From: Hydrogenophaga intermedia
GTDB lineage: Bacteria; Pseudomonadota; Gammaproteobacteria; Burkholderiales; Burkholderiaceae_C
Assembly: GCA_945869245.1 (NCBI GenBank)
Contig: CAMBOY010000019.1
Span: 1 to 20,549, forward strand
DNA: 20,549 nt
Direction: 5' to 3'
Part shown: positions 8,646-14,552 of the stretch, one piece after another
How positions within the stretch are numbered: the stretch's first letter is position 1
Layout: every line of letters starts with the position of its first letter
Notes under the pieces: generated by a model
What the model was told of the DNA's origin: nothing
Databases searched by the model: none
What the model saw: the letters and a program-made list of their open reading frames with translations, nothing else
Translations under genes and position numbers: made by a program

Positions 8646-9926
8646 ATGGCACTGATCGTTCACAAGTACGGCGGCACCTCGATGGGCTCGACCGAACGGA
8701 TTCGCAATGTCGCCCGTCGCGTGGCCAAATGGCACCGCGCCGGCCACCAGATGGTGGTGGTGCCCAGCGCCATGAGCGGCGAGACCAACCGCCTGTTGGC
8801 CCTGGCCAAAGAGCTGGCCCCGGACAAGCCGGGCAAGTCCCACGGCCGCGAGCTGGATGCCCTGGCCGCCACCGGCGAGCAGGCCTCGTCGGCGCTGCTG
8901 GCGATTGCGCTGCAGGCCGAAGGCATGGACGCGGTCAGCTACAGCGGCTGGCAAGTGCCCATCAAAACCAACGACGCCTACACCAAGGCCCGCATCGAGT
9001 CGATCGACGACGCGCGCATCCGCGCCGACTTGGACGCGGGCAAGGTGGTCATCGTCACCGGCTTTCAGGGTGTGGACCCGCAGGGCAATATCACCACGCT
9101 CGGCCGTGGCGGCAGCGACACCTCGGCGGTGGCGGTGGCGGCGGCCATCAAGGCGGCCGAATGCTTGATCTACACCGACGTCGATGGGGTCTACACCACC
9201 GACCCACGTGTGGTGCCTGAGGCGCGCCGTCTGGAGCGCGTGAGCTTTGAAGAGATGCTGGAAATGGCCAGCATGGGCTCCAAGGTGTTGCAGATCCGCT
9301 CGGTCGAATTTGCCGGCAAATACAAGGTGCCCCTGCGTGTGCTCTCGAGCTTCACGCCCTGGGACATCGACCTCAATGAAGAAGCCAGCTCTGGCACCCT
9401 GATCACTTTTGAAGAGAGCGAAGAAATGGAACAAGCCGTCGTTTCCGGTATTGCCTTCAACCGCGATGAAGCCAAAATTTCCGTGTTGGGCGTGCCCGAC
9501 AAGCCAGGCATCGCTTTCCAGATCCTGGGCTCGGTGGCCGACGCCAATATCGAGGTCGATGTGATCATCCAGAACCTCAGCAAAGAGGGCAAAACCGACT
9601 TCAGCTTCACCGTGCACCGCAACGATTTCCAGAAGACCATGGACCTGCTCAAGAGCAAGGTTGTGCCAGCTCTGGGCGCCAGCGACGTGGTGGGCGACGC
9701 CAAGATTTGCAAGGTCAGCATCGTCGGCATCGGCATGCGCAGCCACGTCGGTGTGGCCAGCCGCATGTTCAAGAGCCTGAGCGACGAGGGCATCAACATC
9801 CAGATGATCTCGACCTCGGAAATCAAGACCTCGGTGGTGATCGACGAGAAGTACATGGAACTGGCCGTGCGCGCGCTGCACCGCGAGTTCGACCTCGACC
9901 AGCCCACCGACACGCTCGCCGCATGA
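8646..9926 (+). CDS. lysC: Aspartate kinase (monofunctional, lysine/threonine type)
   Basis: A 426-residue aspartokinase that phosphorylates aspartate, the first step toward lysine, threonine, methionine and diaminopimelate. Seen: KYGGTSMG at 7-14, the LGRGGSDTSAVAVAAA nucleotide/Asp-binding stretch, YTDVDGVYTTDPR, then tandem ACT domains in the last 160 residues (GIAFNRDEAKISVLGVPDKP and KVSIVGIGMRSHVGVASRMF). The ATG at 8646 gives the family start MALIVHKYGGTS; the frame runs further upstream to 8391 through tilS and is not real. An in-frame ATG at 9426 could start a beta-type regulatory subunit. tRNA-Ser follows after 58 bases. Confidence 0.96.
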   Translation: MALIVHKYGGTSMGSTERIRNVARRVAKWHRAGHQMVVVPSAMSGETNRLLALAKELAPDKPGKSHGRELDALAATGEQASSALLAIALQAEGMDAVSYSGWQVPIKTNDAYTKARIESIDDARIRADLDAGKVVIVTGFQGVDPQGNITTLGRGGSDTSAVAVAAAIKAAECLIYTDVDGVYTTDPRVVPEARRLERVSFEEMLEMASMGSKVLQIRSVEFAGKYKVPLRVLSSFTPWDIDLNEEASSGTLITFEESEEMEQAVVSGIAFNRDEAKISVLGVPDKPGIAFQILGSVADANIEVDVIIQNLSKEGKTDFSFTVHRNDFQKTMDLLKSKVVPALGASDVVGDAKICKVSIVGIGMRSHVGVASRMFKSLSDEGINIQMISTSEIKTSVVIDEKYMELAVRALHREFDLDQPTDTLAA

Positions 9927-9945
9927 TGTTTTGCCTGTACCTGGG

Positions 9946-9974
9946 TCGAATACGACCTCGGTTTGAGGCATAAT
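9946..9974 (+). promoter_or_regulatory. Candidate tRNA-Ser promoter
   Basis: TCGAAT at 9946-9951 and CATAAT at 9969-9974 are 17 bases apart. The expected transcript start at about 9981 is only a few bases before the tRNA. The -10 matches 5 of 6 consensus bases; the -35 is weak. A small inverted repeat (GGTCG/CGACC, 9944-9957) overlaps the -35 and could be the end signal of lysC, but it has no T-run. Confidence 0.35.
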
Positions 9975-9984
9975 AGCGAGCTAC

Positions 9985-10077
9985 GGAGTGATGACCGAGT
10001 GGCCGAAGGTGCTCCCCTGCTAAGGGAGTATGGGGTGTAGAGCCTCATCGAGGGTTCGAATCCCTCTCACTCCGCCA
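9985..10077 (+). tRNA. tRNA-Ser (anticodon GCU)
   Basis: A 93-base class II tRNA. The acceptor arms GGAGTGA (9985-9991) and TCACTCC (10067-10073) pair, followed by discriminator G and encoded CCA. The anticodon loop is CTGCTAA between CTCCC and GGGAG, giving GCT, serine AGC/AGU. A long variable arm precedes the T arm (GAGGGTTCGAATCCCTC), as expected for serine tRNAs. Its 3' end lies within the attachment region of the mobile element and remains intact after insertion. Confidence 0.97.
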
Positions 10078-10085
10078 CAGATGAG

Positions 10086-10113
10086 TTTTAGGACTTCCAC
10101 CAAAGTCCTAAAA
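10086..10113. repeat. 28-bp perfect inverted repeat (candidate recombination core, left)
   Basis: TTTTAGGACTT, spacer CCACCA, then AAGTCCTAAAA: 11-bp arms around 6 bases, the layout of a tyrosine recombinase core site. It lies 8 bases after the tRNA CCA. The right copy (18580-18607) has C and G in place of one T and A, so both arms changed together. It could equally be an RNA stem at the end of the tRNA transcript. Confidence 0.7.
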
Positions 10114-10120
10114 TCACCCG

Positions 10121-10147
10121 AAAAGCCCCGCACTGCGGGGCTTTTTC
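10121..10147 (+). terminator. Rho-independent terminator downstream of tRNA-Ser
   Basis: AAAGCCCCGC, loop ACT, then GCGGGGCTTT followed by TTC. A strong 10-bp stem with a T-run, suited to end the tRNA-Ser transcript. It is duplicated at 18615-18640. Confidence 0.85.
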
Positions 10148-10191
10148 GTTTGTGGGCGTCCAATGGCGTGTGTTTACAGCCAGACCATTTC

Positions 10192-10250
10192 GGGGGCATA
10201 TTTGGGGGCACGAATCGGCGTTTTCCGATGCCCCCAGCAAAAATGCCCCC
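10192..10250. promoter_or_regulatory. Integrase arm-type sites between attL and the integrase start
   Basis: Two direct GGGGGCA sites at 10192-10198 and 10204-10210, spaced 12 bases, are followed by two inverted TGCCCCC sites at 10229-10235 and 10244-10250. The last abuts the integrase ATG at 10251. A matching 12-base-spaced pair lies at the right end (18478-18497). The layout suits integrase arm binding and autorepression; this is inferred from repeat geometry. Confidence 0.55.
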
Positions 10251-11474
10251 ATGCCCCTGACCAAGATTGAATGTGACCGGGCCACCTGTCCCCCTGGCAA
10301 GCCCTACGCCCGTTTGGCCGATGGCCTGGGCATGTACTTGGAAGTGACGGCGGCCGGTGGCAAGTACTGGCGCATGAAGTACCGGCACGGCGGCAAAGAA
10401 AAGCGCTTGGCCCTGGGGGTCTATCCCGCTGTGGCATTGGCAGAGGCTCGCAAACGCCGGGACAAGGCCCGGGACGCCCTGGCCATTGGTGAAGACCCGG
10501 CGCAGATCAAGCGAGAGGCCAAGCTGACCCGGGCCATGCAAGACGCCACCACCTTTGAACGGGTGGCGCGGCAGTGGTGGGCGCAGTGGAAGGGGCCGCG
10601 AAGCGCCCGCCATGCCGATTACGTGATTCGCCGGCTGGAAGCGGACGTGTTCCCCGCCCTGGGTGCCCGGCCGGTGGCCAGTATCACCGCCCCCCAGCTG
10701 CTGGCCATGGCAAAGGGCATCGAAGCCCGGGGCGCCCTCGATATTGCGAAGCGGTCCCTTCAGACCTGCGCCCAAATCCTGCGCTATGCGGTGGCTCATG
10801 GCCTGATCGAGCGCAACCCGGCCGCCGATGTGCGGCCATCGGACGCCCTGAAACCGCGCCAAAAACAGAACTACGCCCGCTTGGAGGCCAAAGAACTGCC
10901 CGACTTCCTGCGCAAGATCGAAGCCTATCCGGGTAGCCCTTACACCCGCTTGGCCATGAAGTTGATGGCTTGCACCTTTGTGCGCACCGGGGAGCTGATC
11001 GGCGCCCGGTGGGATGAGTTCGACCTGGTGGCGGGGGAGTGGCGCATACCGGCCGAACGCATGAAGATGCGCACCCCCCACATAGTGCCCCTGGCACCCC
11101 AAGCGGTGGAGGTGTTGCAGGCCCTGCACACCTTGTCGGGCGCCCGGGCGCTGCTGTTCCCGGGTGAGCGGGACCACGAACGCCCCATGTCGAACAACAC
11201 CATATTGGGGGCCATCAAGCGCATGGGCTACGCCGGCCGGATGACGGGACACGGTTTCCGGGGTGTGGCTTCGACCATCCTGCATGAAAAGGGGTACCCC
11301 CACCACGTGATAGAGCTGCAGCTGGCGCACCAAGAACGCGACCAAGTGGCAGCGGCCTACAACCATGCCACCTACCTGACCGAGCGGCGGGCCATGATGA
11401 ACGCATGGGCGGACCACCTGGACAAACTGCGCAAGGGTGCGGACGTGATTCCACTTACCCAGTGGGCCGCATGA
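10251..11474 (+). CDS. Tyrosine-type site-specific integrase (P4/DUF4102 family)
   Basis: A 407-residue recombinase that inserts and excises the element at tRNA-Ser. The N-terminal arm-binding domain (about 1-90) has the DUF4102 pattern GKPYARLADGLGMYLEV and KRLALGVYPAVALAEARKRR. A core-binding domain follows at about 100-190, then the catalytic domain with R245 (FVRTGELIGARW), H277 (HIVPLAP), H334 and R337 (GHGFRGVAST), H360 (LQLAH) and the nucleophile Y370 (AAYNHATYL). All catalytic residues are present, so it should be active. The ATG at 10251 is the only in-frame ATG near the domain start besides 10152. It has no Shine-Dalgarno and directly follows an arm-type site. Confidence 0.95.
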   Translation: MPLTKIECDRATCPPGKPYARLADGLGMYLEVTAAGGKYWRMKYRHGGKEKRLALGVYPAVALAEARKRRDKARDALAIGEDPAQIKREAKLTRAMQDATTFERVARQWWAQWKGPRSARHADYVIRRLEADVFPALGARPVASITAPQLLAMAKGIEARGALDIAKRSLQTCAQILRYAVAHGLIERNPAADVRPSDALKPRQKQNYARLEAKELPDFLRKIEAYPGSPYTRLAMKLMACTFVRTGELIGARWDEFDLVAGEWRIPAERMKMRTPHIVPLAPQAVEVLQALHTLSGARALLFPGERDHERPMSNNTILGAIKRMGYAGRMTGHGFRGVASTILHEKGYPHHVIELQLAHQERDQVAAAYNHATYLTERRAMMNAWADHLDKLRKGADVIPLTQWAA

Positions 11475-11820
11475 TGCAGACGTGTGAACAGTCGCCCCCC
11501 TGCCTTCGTGCAAAAACACCGGAGACACCGGAGACAAACTCCGAGAACCGAGCATTTATGCGGGTTTCCAGCCGATGGGCTACCGGAGACAAACCGGAGA
11601 CAAATAGGAGACAGACAGGAGACACTTCCACATACAGAAAACCCGCCCCCCGCTTCGCCTTTGCCGCTGCGCACTGCGCCAGCCATTGCCGCACCTGTGC
11701 AGGCTTTGCCGGAAAAATGCGCGAAGTGGCCTTCCCCTGGCGCCAATTTCACCCCCGCAAAGTGGCGGCCGGTGGCTTTGATAGGCCCGGGCTATGCCGA
11801 CCGGGGGTGTCCCGAGAAAC
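11475..11820 (+). other. Non-coding stretch after the integrase
   Basis: About 350 bases with no convincing gene; frames across it are rich in Arg, Pro and repeat-derived residues. It holds the GGAGACA repeats (listed separately) and then GC-rich sequence leading to an AT-richer promoter region. TTTATGCGGGTTTCC at 11555-11569 recurs at 18529-18543 near the right end. Confidence 0.5.
11521..11624 (+). repeat. Iteron-like GGAGACA repeats, left cluster
   Basis: GGAGACA occurs at 11521, 11530, 11585, 11596, 11607 and 11618. The last four are exactly 11 bases apart, about one helical turn, so a protein could bind all on one face. Most copies are preceded by CC (CCGGAGACA). The same motif is found in the opposite orientation at 17859-17972. 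Confidence 0.8.
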
Positions 11821-11907
11821 TTTACATAATGGGCATAGTGGAACATAGAGCGTATAGAAAACATCTATTTGTACGCTTTAGGGAAAATGCAACTAGAATG
11901 ACAAGCC
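11821..11907 (+). promoter_or_regulatory. AT-rich promoter/operator region for the HTH regulator
   Basis: A low-GC stretch in GC-rich surroundings. The interrupted palindrome AGCGTA-TAGA ... TCTA-tttg-TACGCT spans 11849-11877 and is a candidate operator. TAGAAT at 11894-11899 is a possible -10 only 8 bases before the ATG at 11908; TTTACA at 11821 with CATAGA at 11844 is another weak promoter pair. Confidence 0.4.
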
Positions 11908-12138
11908 ATGAAAACACCAGTGACTGACGCCACCATGAGCCCCGAGGAATTTACGGCCGCGCTTGCTGCGCTGGGGTGGAAGCAATCGGACTTTTGCCGG
12001 AAAACCGGGGTAGCCAAACAGACGCCCTCAAGATGGGCAAACGGGCAGACGCCTATACAGCCTTGGGTGCGGGCCTACTTGGGCGCCATGCTGGAAATCA
12101 AGCGGCTACATGCGGCCTACGTTGACCCGGGCGCCTGA
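11908..12138 (+). CDS. Small HTH (XRE/Cro-like) DNA-binding regulator
   Basis: A 76-residue protein with a single helix-turn-helix: residues 10-60 read FTAALAALGWKQSDFCRKTG then VAKQTPSRWANGQTPIQPWV, the LGWKQSDFCRKTGV..QTPSRWANG pattern of Cro/CI-type domains. It is first in the run of element genes after the integrase and just downstream of a palindromic AT-rich region, which suggests it controls this promoter. The start is taken at 11908; the ATG at 11935 would still keep the HTH. No effector domain is present. Confidence 0.8.
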   Translation: MKTPVTDATMSPEEFTAALAALGWKQSDFCRKTGVAKQTPSRWANGQTPIQPWVRAYLGAMLEIKRLHAAYVDPGA

Positions 12139-12192
12139 ACGAACCGAGAACACCGCCAAGCCCAGCGGCGGCATGAGCTGGGCAACCAAGGC

Positions 12193-12227
12193 GGCGGGGT
12201 TTGGGTGTTGCACCACCCGGCCCCGCC
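12193..12227 (+). other. Imperfect hairpin between the HTH gene and the next gene
   Basis: GGCGGGG (12193-12199) pairs with CCCCGCC (12221-12227), and GGTG/CACC closes an inner TTG loop. There is no T-run, so it is not a standard terminator. It could limit read-through or protect mRNA; function unknown. Confidence 0.3.
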
Positions 12228-12255
12228 TGACCACCATCAAAACGGAGCTTTGAGA

Positions 12256-12954
12256 ATGGCTGAAGGAACTGTAATCGACCGGGCGGACGCCCACACACCG
12301 AACGACACCACCAAGGGCACCCCACAAACGGGGGCGCGGGTTGCCGACCTGCAGTGCGTGAATGAAGCGGGCTTTATGGAGTGGCTGGAGCGGTTCGCCG
12401 CAATCGTCAACAAAGCCCAGCCCGACACCCCCATTGCCGACCTGGTGCGCATGGTGCAGATGGATGGACCTGTGCGCCCTGAATGGGTGCAGGCGTGCGC
12501 CGCCCTCATGAGAAAAGAGCTGGCGCCCACCGGCCGCACCTACACCCGCGAAGACGCTGCGCAAGCGGTGCAGGACGTCACACAGGCCATTGCCATCTTG
12601 CAGGCGGTGCGCGTGGCTGTAGATGCTGTGGAAGATGGCTCTATGGCCTTTGAATGCAAACACGTTTCGCGCTGGGGGCCGGCAGTGGGTGCGGCCACCC
12701 GGCGCATTGACCGGGTGCGGGCGCTGCTGGGGAGCAAAGTCAACGAACCGGCGCTGGACTGGTTTACTTCCTTGGCGATGCTGGAAGCGCTGGATTCGGC
12801 TTTGTGGCACGGAACGCCACTCCCGGGGGAGTCCGACCCTATGGAGATGACCCCGGCCCAAGTCATGACCATGGCGGCGGCGATCATTGAAGAACTGGAA
12901 ACGCTGGCGCAGGATCTGCAGACGCATGCGCTGGCCAGCGTGAAGAACGGGTAA
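12256..12954 (+). CDS. Hypothetical element protein (232 aa)
   Basis: I do not recognise this protein. From the ATG at 12256 (ACGGAG 8-9 bases upstream) it has 232 residues, no signal peptide and no membrane segment. It looks helical: FMEWLERFAAIVNKAQ, EDAAQAVQDVTQAIAILQAV and AAAIIEELETLAQDLQTHAL would form amphipathic helices. Codon use and GC match the rest of the element. It ends 5 bases before the next gene, so the two are probably cotranscribed. An ATG at 12205 is in frame but gives a Pro/His-rich extension. No catalytic motif is visible. Confidence 0.75.
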   Translation: MAEGTVIDRADAHTPNDTTKGTPQTGARVADLQCVNEAGFMEWLERFAAIVNKAQPDTPIADLVRMVQMDGPVRPEWVQACAALMRKELAPTGRTYTREDAAQAVQDVTQAIAILQAVRVAVDAVEDGSMAFECKHVSRWGPAVGAATRRIDRVRALLGSKVNEPALDWFTSLAMLEALDSALWHGTPLPGESDPMEMTPAQVMTMAAAIIEELETLAQDLQTHALASVKNG

Positions 12955-12959
12955 GGCCC

Positions 12960-13583
12960 ATGGCCCGGCAACAGTCTGCCCTTATATCGGGCTGGGATGA
13001 ACTGGGGGAGCTTGTTGCCATCATCGGAAATGAGCGGGAGACCCGGCGCCTGCTGTTCGTGTGGACAAACATGGCGGCGCTGTTCTCCGATGAAGCCGAA
13101 GATTTTTTCACTGGCCCCGACCCTGAAACGAACGCCGAAGCGCTGGCAAGAATGCGAGCCGCCATGGACCACATTTCTGCCCTGGCCGAGCTGCTTGATC
13201 GGCGGATGGCGTGGCTTGTTTCCGTGAAGTCCCCCGGTTTTCATGAGGGCACGGAGGTTGCTGAAGCCACAGAAGGCAGGCTTGCGGACATAGTGGCGAC
13301 GCTTCAATCACTGCGGGCGGACATTCACCGGGCAACAGAGGCAATACAGGTAAGGAACGGGCGCCAGTTACGCCCTACGCCCCCGCTAATGCTGCTGCTG
13401 ACCCTGACTAGCAACCTGCAGGAATTGGGGGTGCCATTCAGCGCCGGTGAAAACTCGAAGATGGTCCGGGCTGTACGCCTGTTCTGGCAAGCGGCGGGCC
13501 TCGATGGCGACCCCCGCGACACACTCCGGACGCTCGGAAAAAGGCGGCGACAGGTGAAGGACGGCCCAAGGGCGGGGGCTTAA
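12960..13583 (+). CDS. Hypothetical element protein (207 aa)
   Basis: I do not recognise this protein. It is 207 residues long, soluble and mostly helical, for example NERETRRLLFVWTNMAALF, ALARMRAAMDHISALAELLD and GRLADIVATLQSLRADIHRA. The C-terminus is basic (LGKRRRQVKDG), which may bind nucleic acid. No enzyme motif is seen. It follows the 232-residue gene by 5 bases and precedes the AlpA-type gene by about 90. Its position between regulator and replication genes is where satellites often carry accessory genes, but a role cannot be assigned. Confidence 0.75.
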   Translation: MARQQSALISGWDELGELVAIIGNERETRRLLFVWTNMAALFSDEAEDFFTGPDPETNAEALARMRAAMDHISALAELLDRRMAWLVSVKSPGFHEGTEVAEATEGRLADIVATLQSLRADIHRATEAIQVRNGRQLRPTPPLMLLLTLTSNLQELGVPFSAGENSKMVRAVRLFWQAAGLDGDPRDTLRTLGKRRRQVKDGPRAGA

Positions 13584-13674
13584 CTGCGGGGTTTTGCCGC
13601 TATTGCGCCCCTTAGATTGACCGGACAAACCCGGAACACTGCGGGCCATGTTCAACCACATGGAGCCCCCGCAA

Positions 13675-13923
13675 ATGAAGCAAGCCCCCGCCACCCCATC
13701 CCGGAAGCCTGAAAAACTTCTCCGCCTGCCCGAAGTGGAGAGCCTGGTAGGCCTCGGGAAATCCAGCATCTACGCTGGCATGAAGGCCGGCACCTTCCCC
13801 CCTTGTGTTCGCCTGTCTGCCCGCGCTGTGGCCTGGCGCGAATCGGACATTGCCGCTTGGCAGGACGAACGGGCGCTTTCTGTTGTTGGTGCCCAGCCCA
13901 ACACCACCAGCGGGGGGCAATGA
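13675..13923 (+). CDS. AlpA-family DNA-binding regulator
   Basis: An 82-residue protein with the MerR-like winged helix of phage AlpA proteins: KLLRLPEVESLVGLGKSSIY, AGMKAGTFPPCVRLSARAVA and WRESDIAAWQDE match the family pattern closely. In P4-like elements AlpA activates excision by raising integrase or excisionase expression, and it can act as a directionality factor; here it is the only candidate for that job. The ATG at 13675 has GGAG 9 bases upstream; ATGs at 13648 and 13660 are alternatives. Its TGA overlaps the next start. Confidence 0.88.
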   Translation: MKQAPATPSRKPEKLLRLPEVESLVGLGKSSIYAGMKAGTFPPCVRLSARAVAWRESDIAAWQDERALSVVGAQPNTTSGGQ

Positions 13924-14261
13924 TGGGCAAGGCATCGAACCGCAAAAAAGCCCAGCAAGCGGCCGGCGCCGATGTGCATGCGCAGATTGCAGCGGAGGCG
14001 GCGCAGGCCCGTGCAAAGCCTGCTTTAGCCCTGGTGCCCGCTGAGAACACCCCGGCGCTGCATGGCCTGATTCAAAGCGCTGGCGATGCGCTGGCGCAGC
14101 GTGTGCCGGCCACGTTTGAGCACATGGGGCGGACCTACTACCTACGGGTAGCCCTCGAACACATTCACTTCATGGTGTTTGAGTCGGCCACGGCCCCCGA
14201 GCCCATGGCGTTCTTTGTGTCGGGCAGCTCCGAGGAACTCGGACACACGCCCTACCACTGA
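13920..14261 (+). CDS. Hypothetical element protein (113 aa)
   Basis: I do not recognise this small protein. Two consecutive ATGs (13920 and 13923) overlap the alpA-like stop, so translation is probably coupled. The first 30 residues are basic and Ala-rich (GKASNRKKAQQAAGADVHAQ), then a compact C-terminal part includes FEHMGRTYYLRVALEHIHFM and FFVSGSSEELGHTPYH. There is no signal peptide or membrane segment. It lies within the replication/control operon of the element. Confidence 0.65.
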   Translation: MMGKASNRKKAQQAAGADVHAQIAAEAAQARAKPALALVPAENTPALHGLIQSAGDALAQRVPATFEHMGRTYYLRVALEHIHFMVFESATAPEPMAFFVSGSSEELGHTPYH

Positions 14262-14270
14262 GGCCGGGCC

Positions 14271-14552
14271 ATGGATGCGCAGTCACCACAGCGCCCATAC
14301 AACGGTATCGCAGGGCAGCGGGCCGCGATCTTGGCACGCCTGGGCAAAGGCCCCGCCACCGGGGCGCAGCTGCAGGCGGAATGCCTGGCGCCCGACCCCA
14401 CGGCCCGTATTTCGGAACTCCGCAAGGCTGGCCACCAGATAGACACCCACATGGTTGACCACGTGAACCCAGACGGCACGGTCAACCGGGTGGGCTTGTA
14501 CGTCCTACGGGCCACCGACACCCAACAGGCAGAGCTAGACCTGAACACATGA
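14271..14552 (+). CDS. Small winged-helix (HTH_39-like) protein
   Basis: A 93-residue protein. Residues 14-80 resemble the phage HTH_39 type: GQRAAILARLGKGPATGAQL, DPTARISELRKAGHQIDTHM and GTVNRVGLYVL give a helix-turn-helix followed by a beta wing. GAGG lies 8 bases before the ATG at 14271. Its end overlaps the replication gene by 4 bases (ATGA), so it is likely made together with it and may bind the origin or control its copy number; that role is inference. Family naming is from pattern recall only. Confidence 0.7.
   Translation: MDAQSPQRPYNGIAGQRAAILARLGKGPATGAQLQAECLAPDPTARISELRKAGHQIDTHMVDHVNPDGTVNRVGLYVLRATDTQQAELDLNT

Larger units (their letters stand above)
10062..10219 (+). repeat. 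Left att region, copy 1 of a roughly 155-bp direct repeat
   Basis: It runs from the tRNA T-arm (CCCTCTCAC) through the 28-bp inverted repeat, the terminator and the first two arm sites. The second copy is at 18559-18713. By eye there are about seven substitutions and one 3-base gap (TCC at 10071-10073 is absent on the right). The length is far more than a normal tRNA att duplication. Confidence 0.9.

Noticed and set aside
10086..10113. Chromosomal dif site for XerCD
   Set aside because: The 11+6+11 geometry fits, but the arm sequences do not resemble dif, and the site is tied to tRNA-Ser and a dedicated integrase.
11521..11624. Possible CRISPR array from short spaced repeats
   Set aside because: The repeat is 7-9 bases at 9-11-base steps, far too short for CRISPR, and no cas genes are nearby.
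11372..11927. Several frames of 79-147 codons on both strands after the integrase
   Set aside because: They are read through GGAGACA repeats and give Arg/Thr- or Cys/Leu-rich periodic peptides; they overlap each other and show no start signal.
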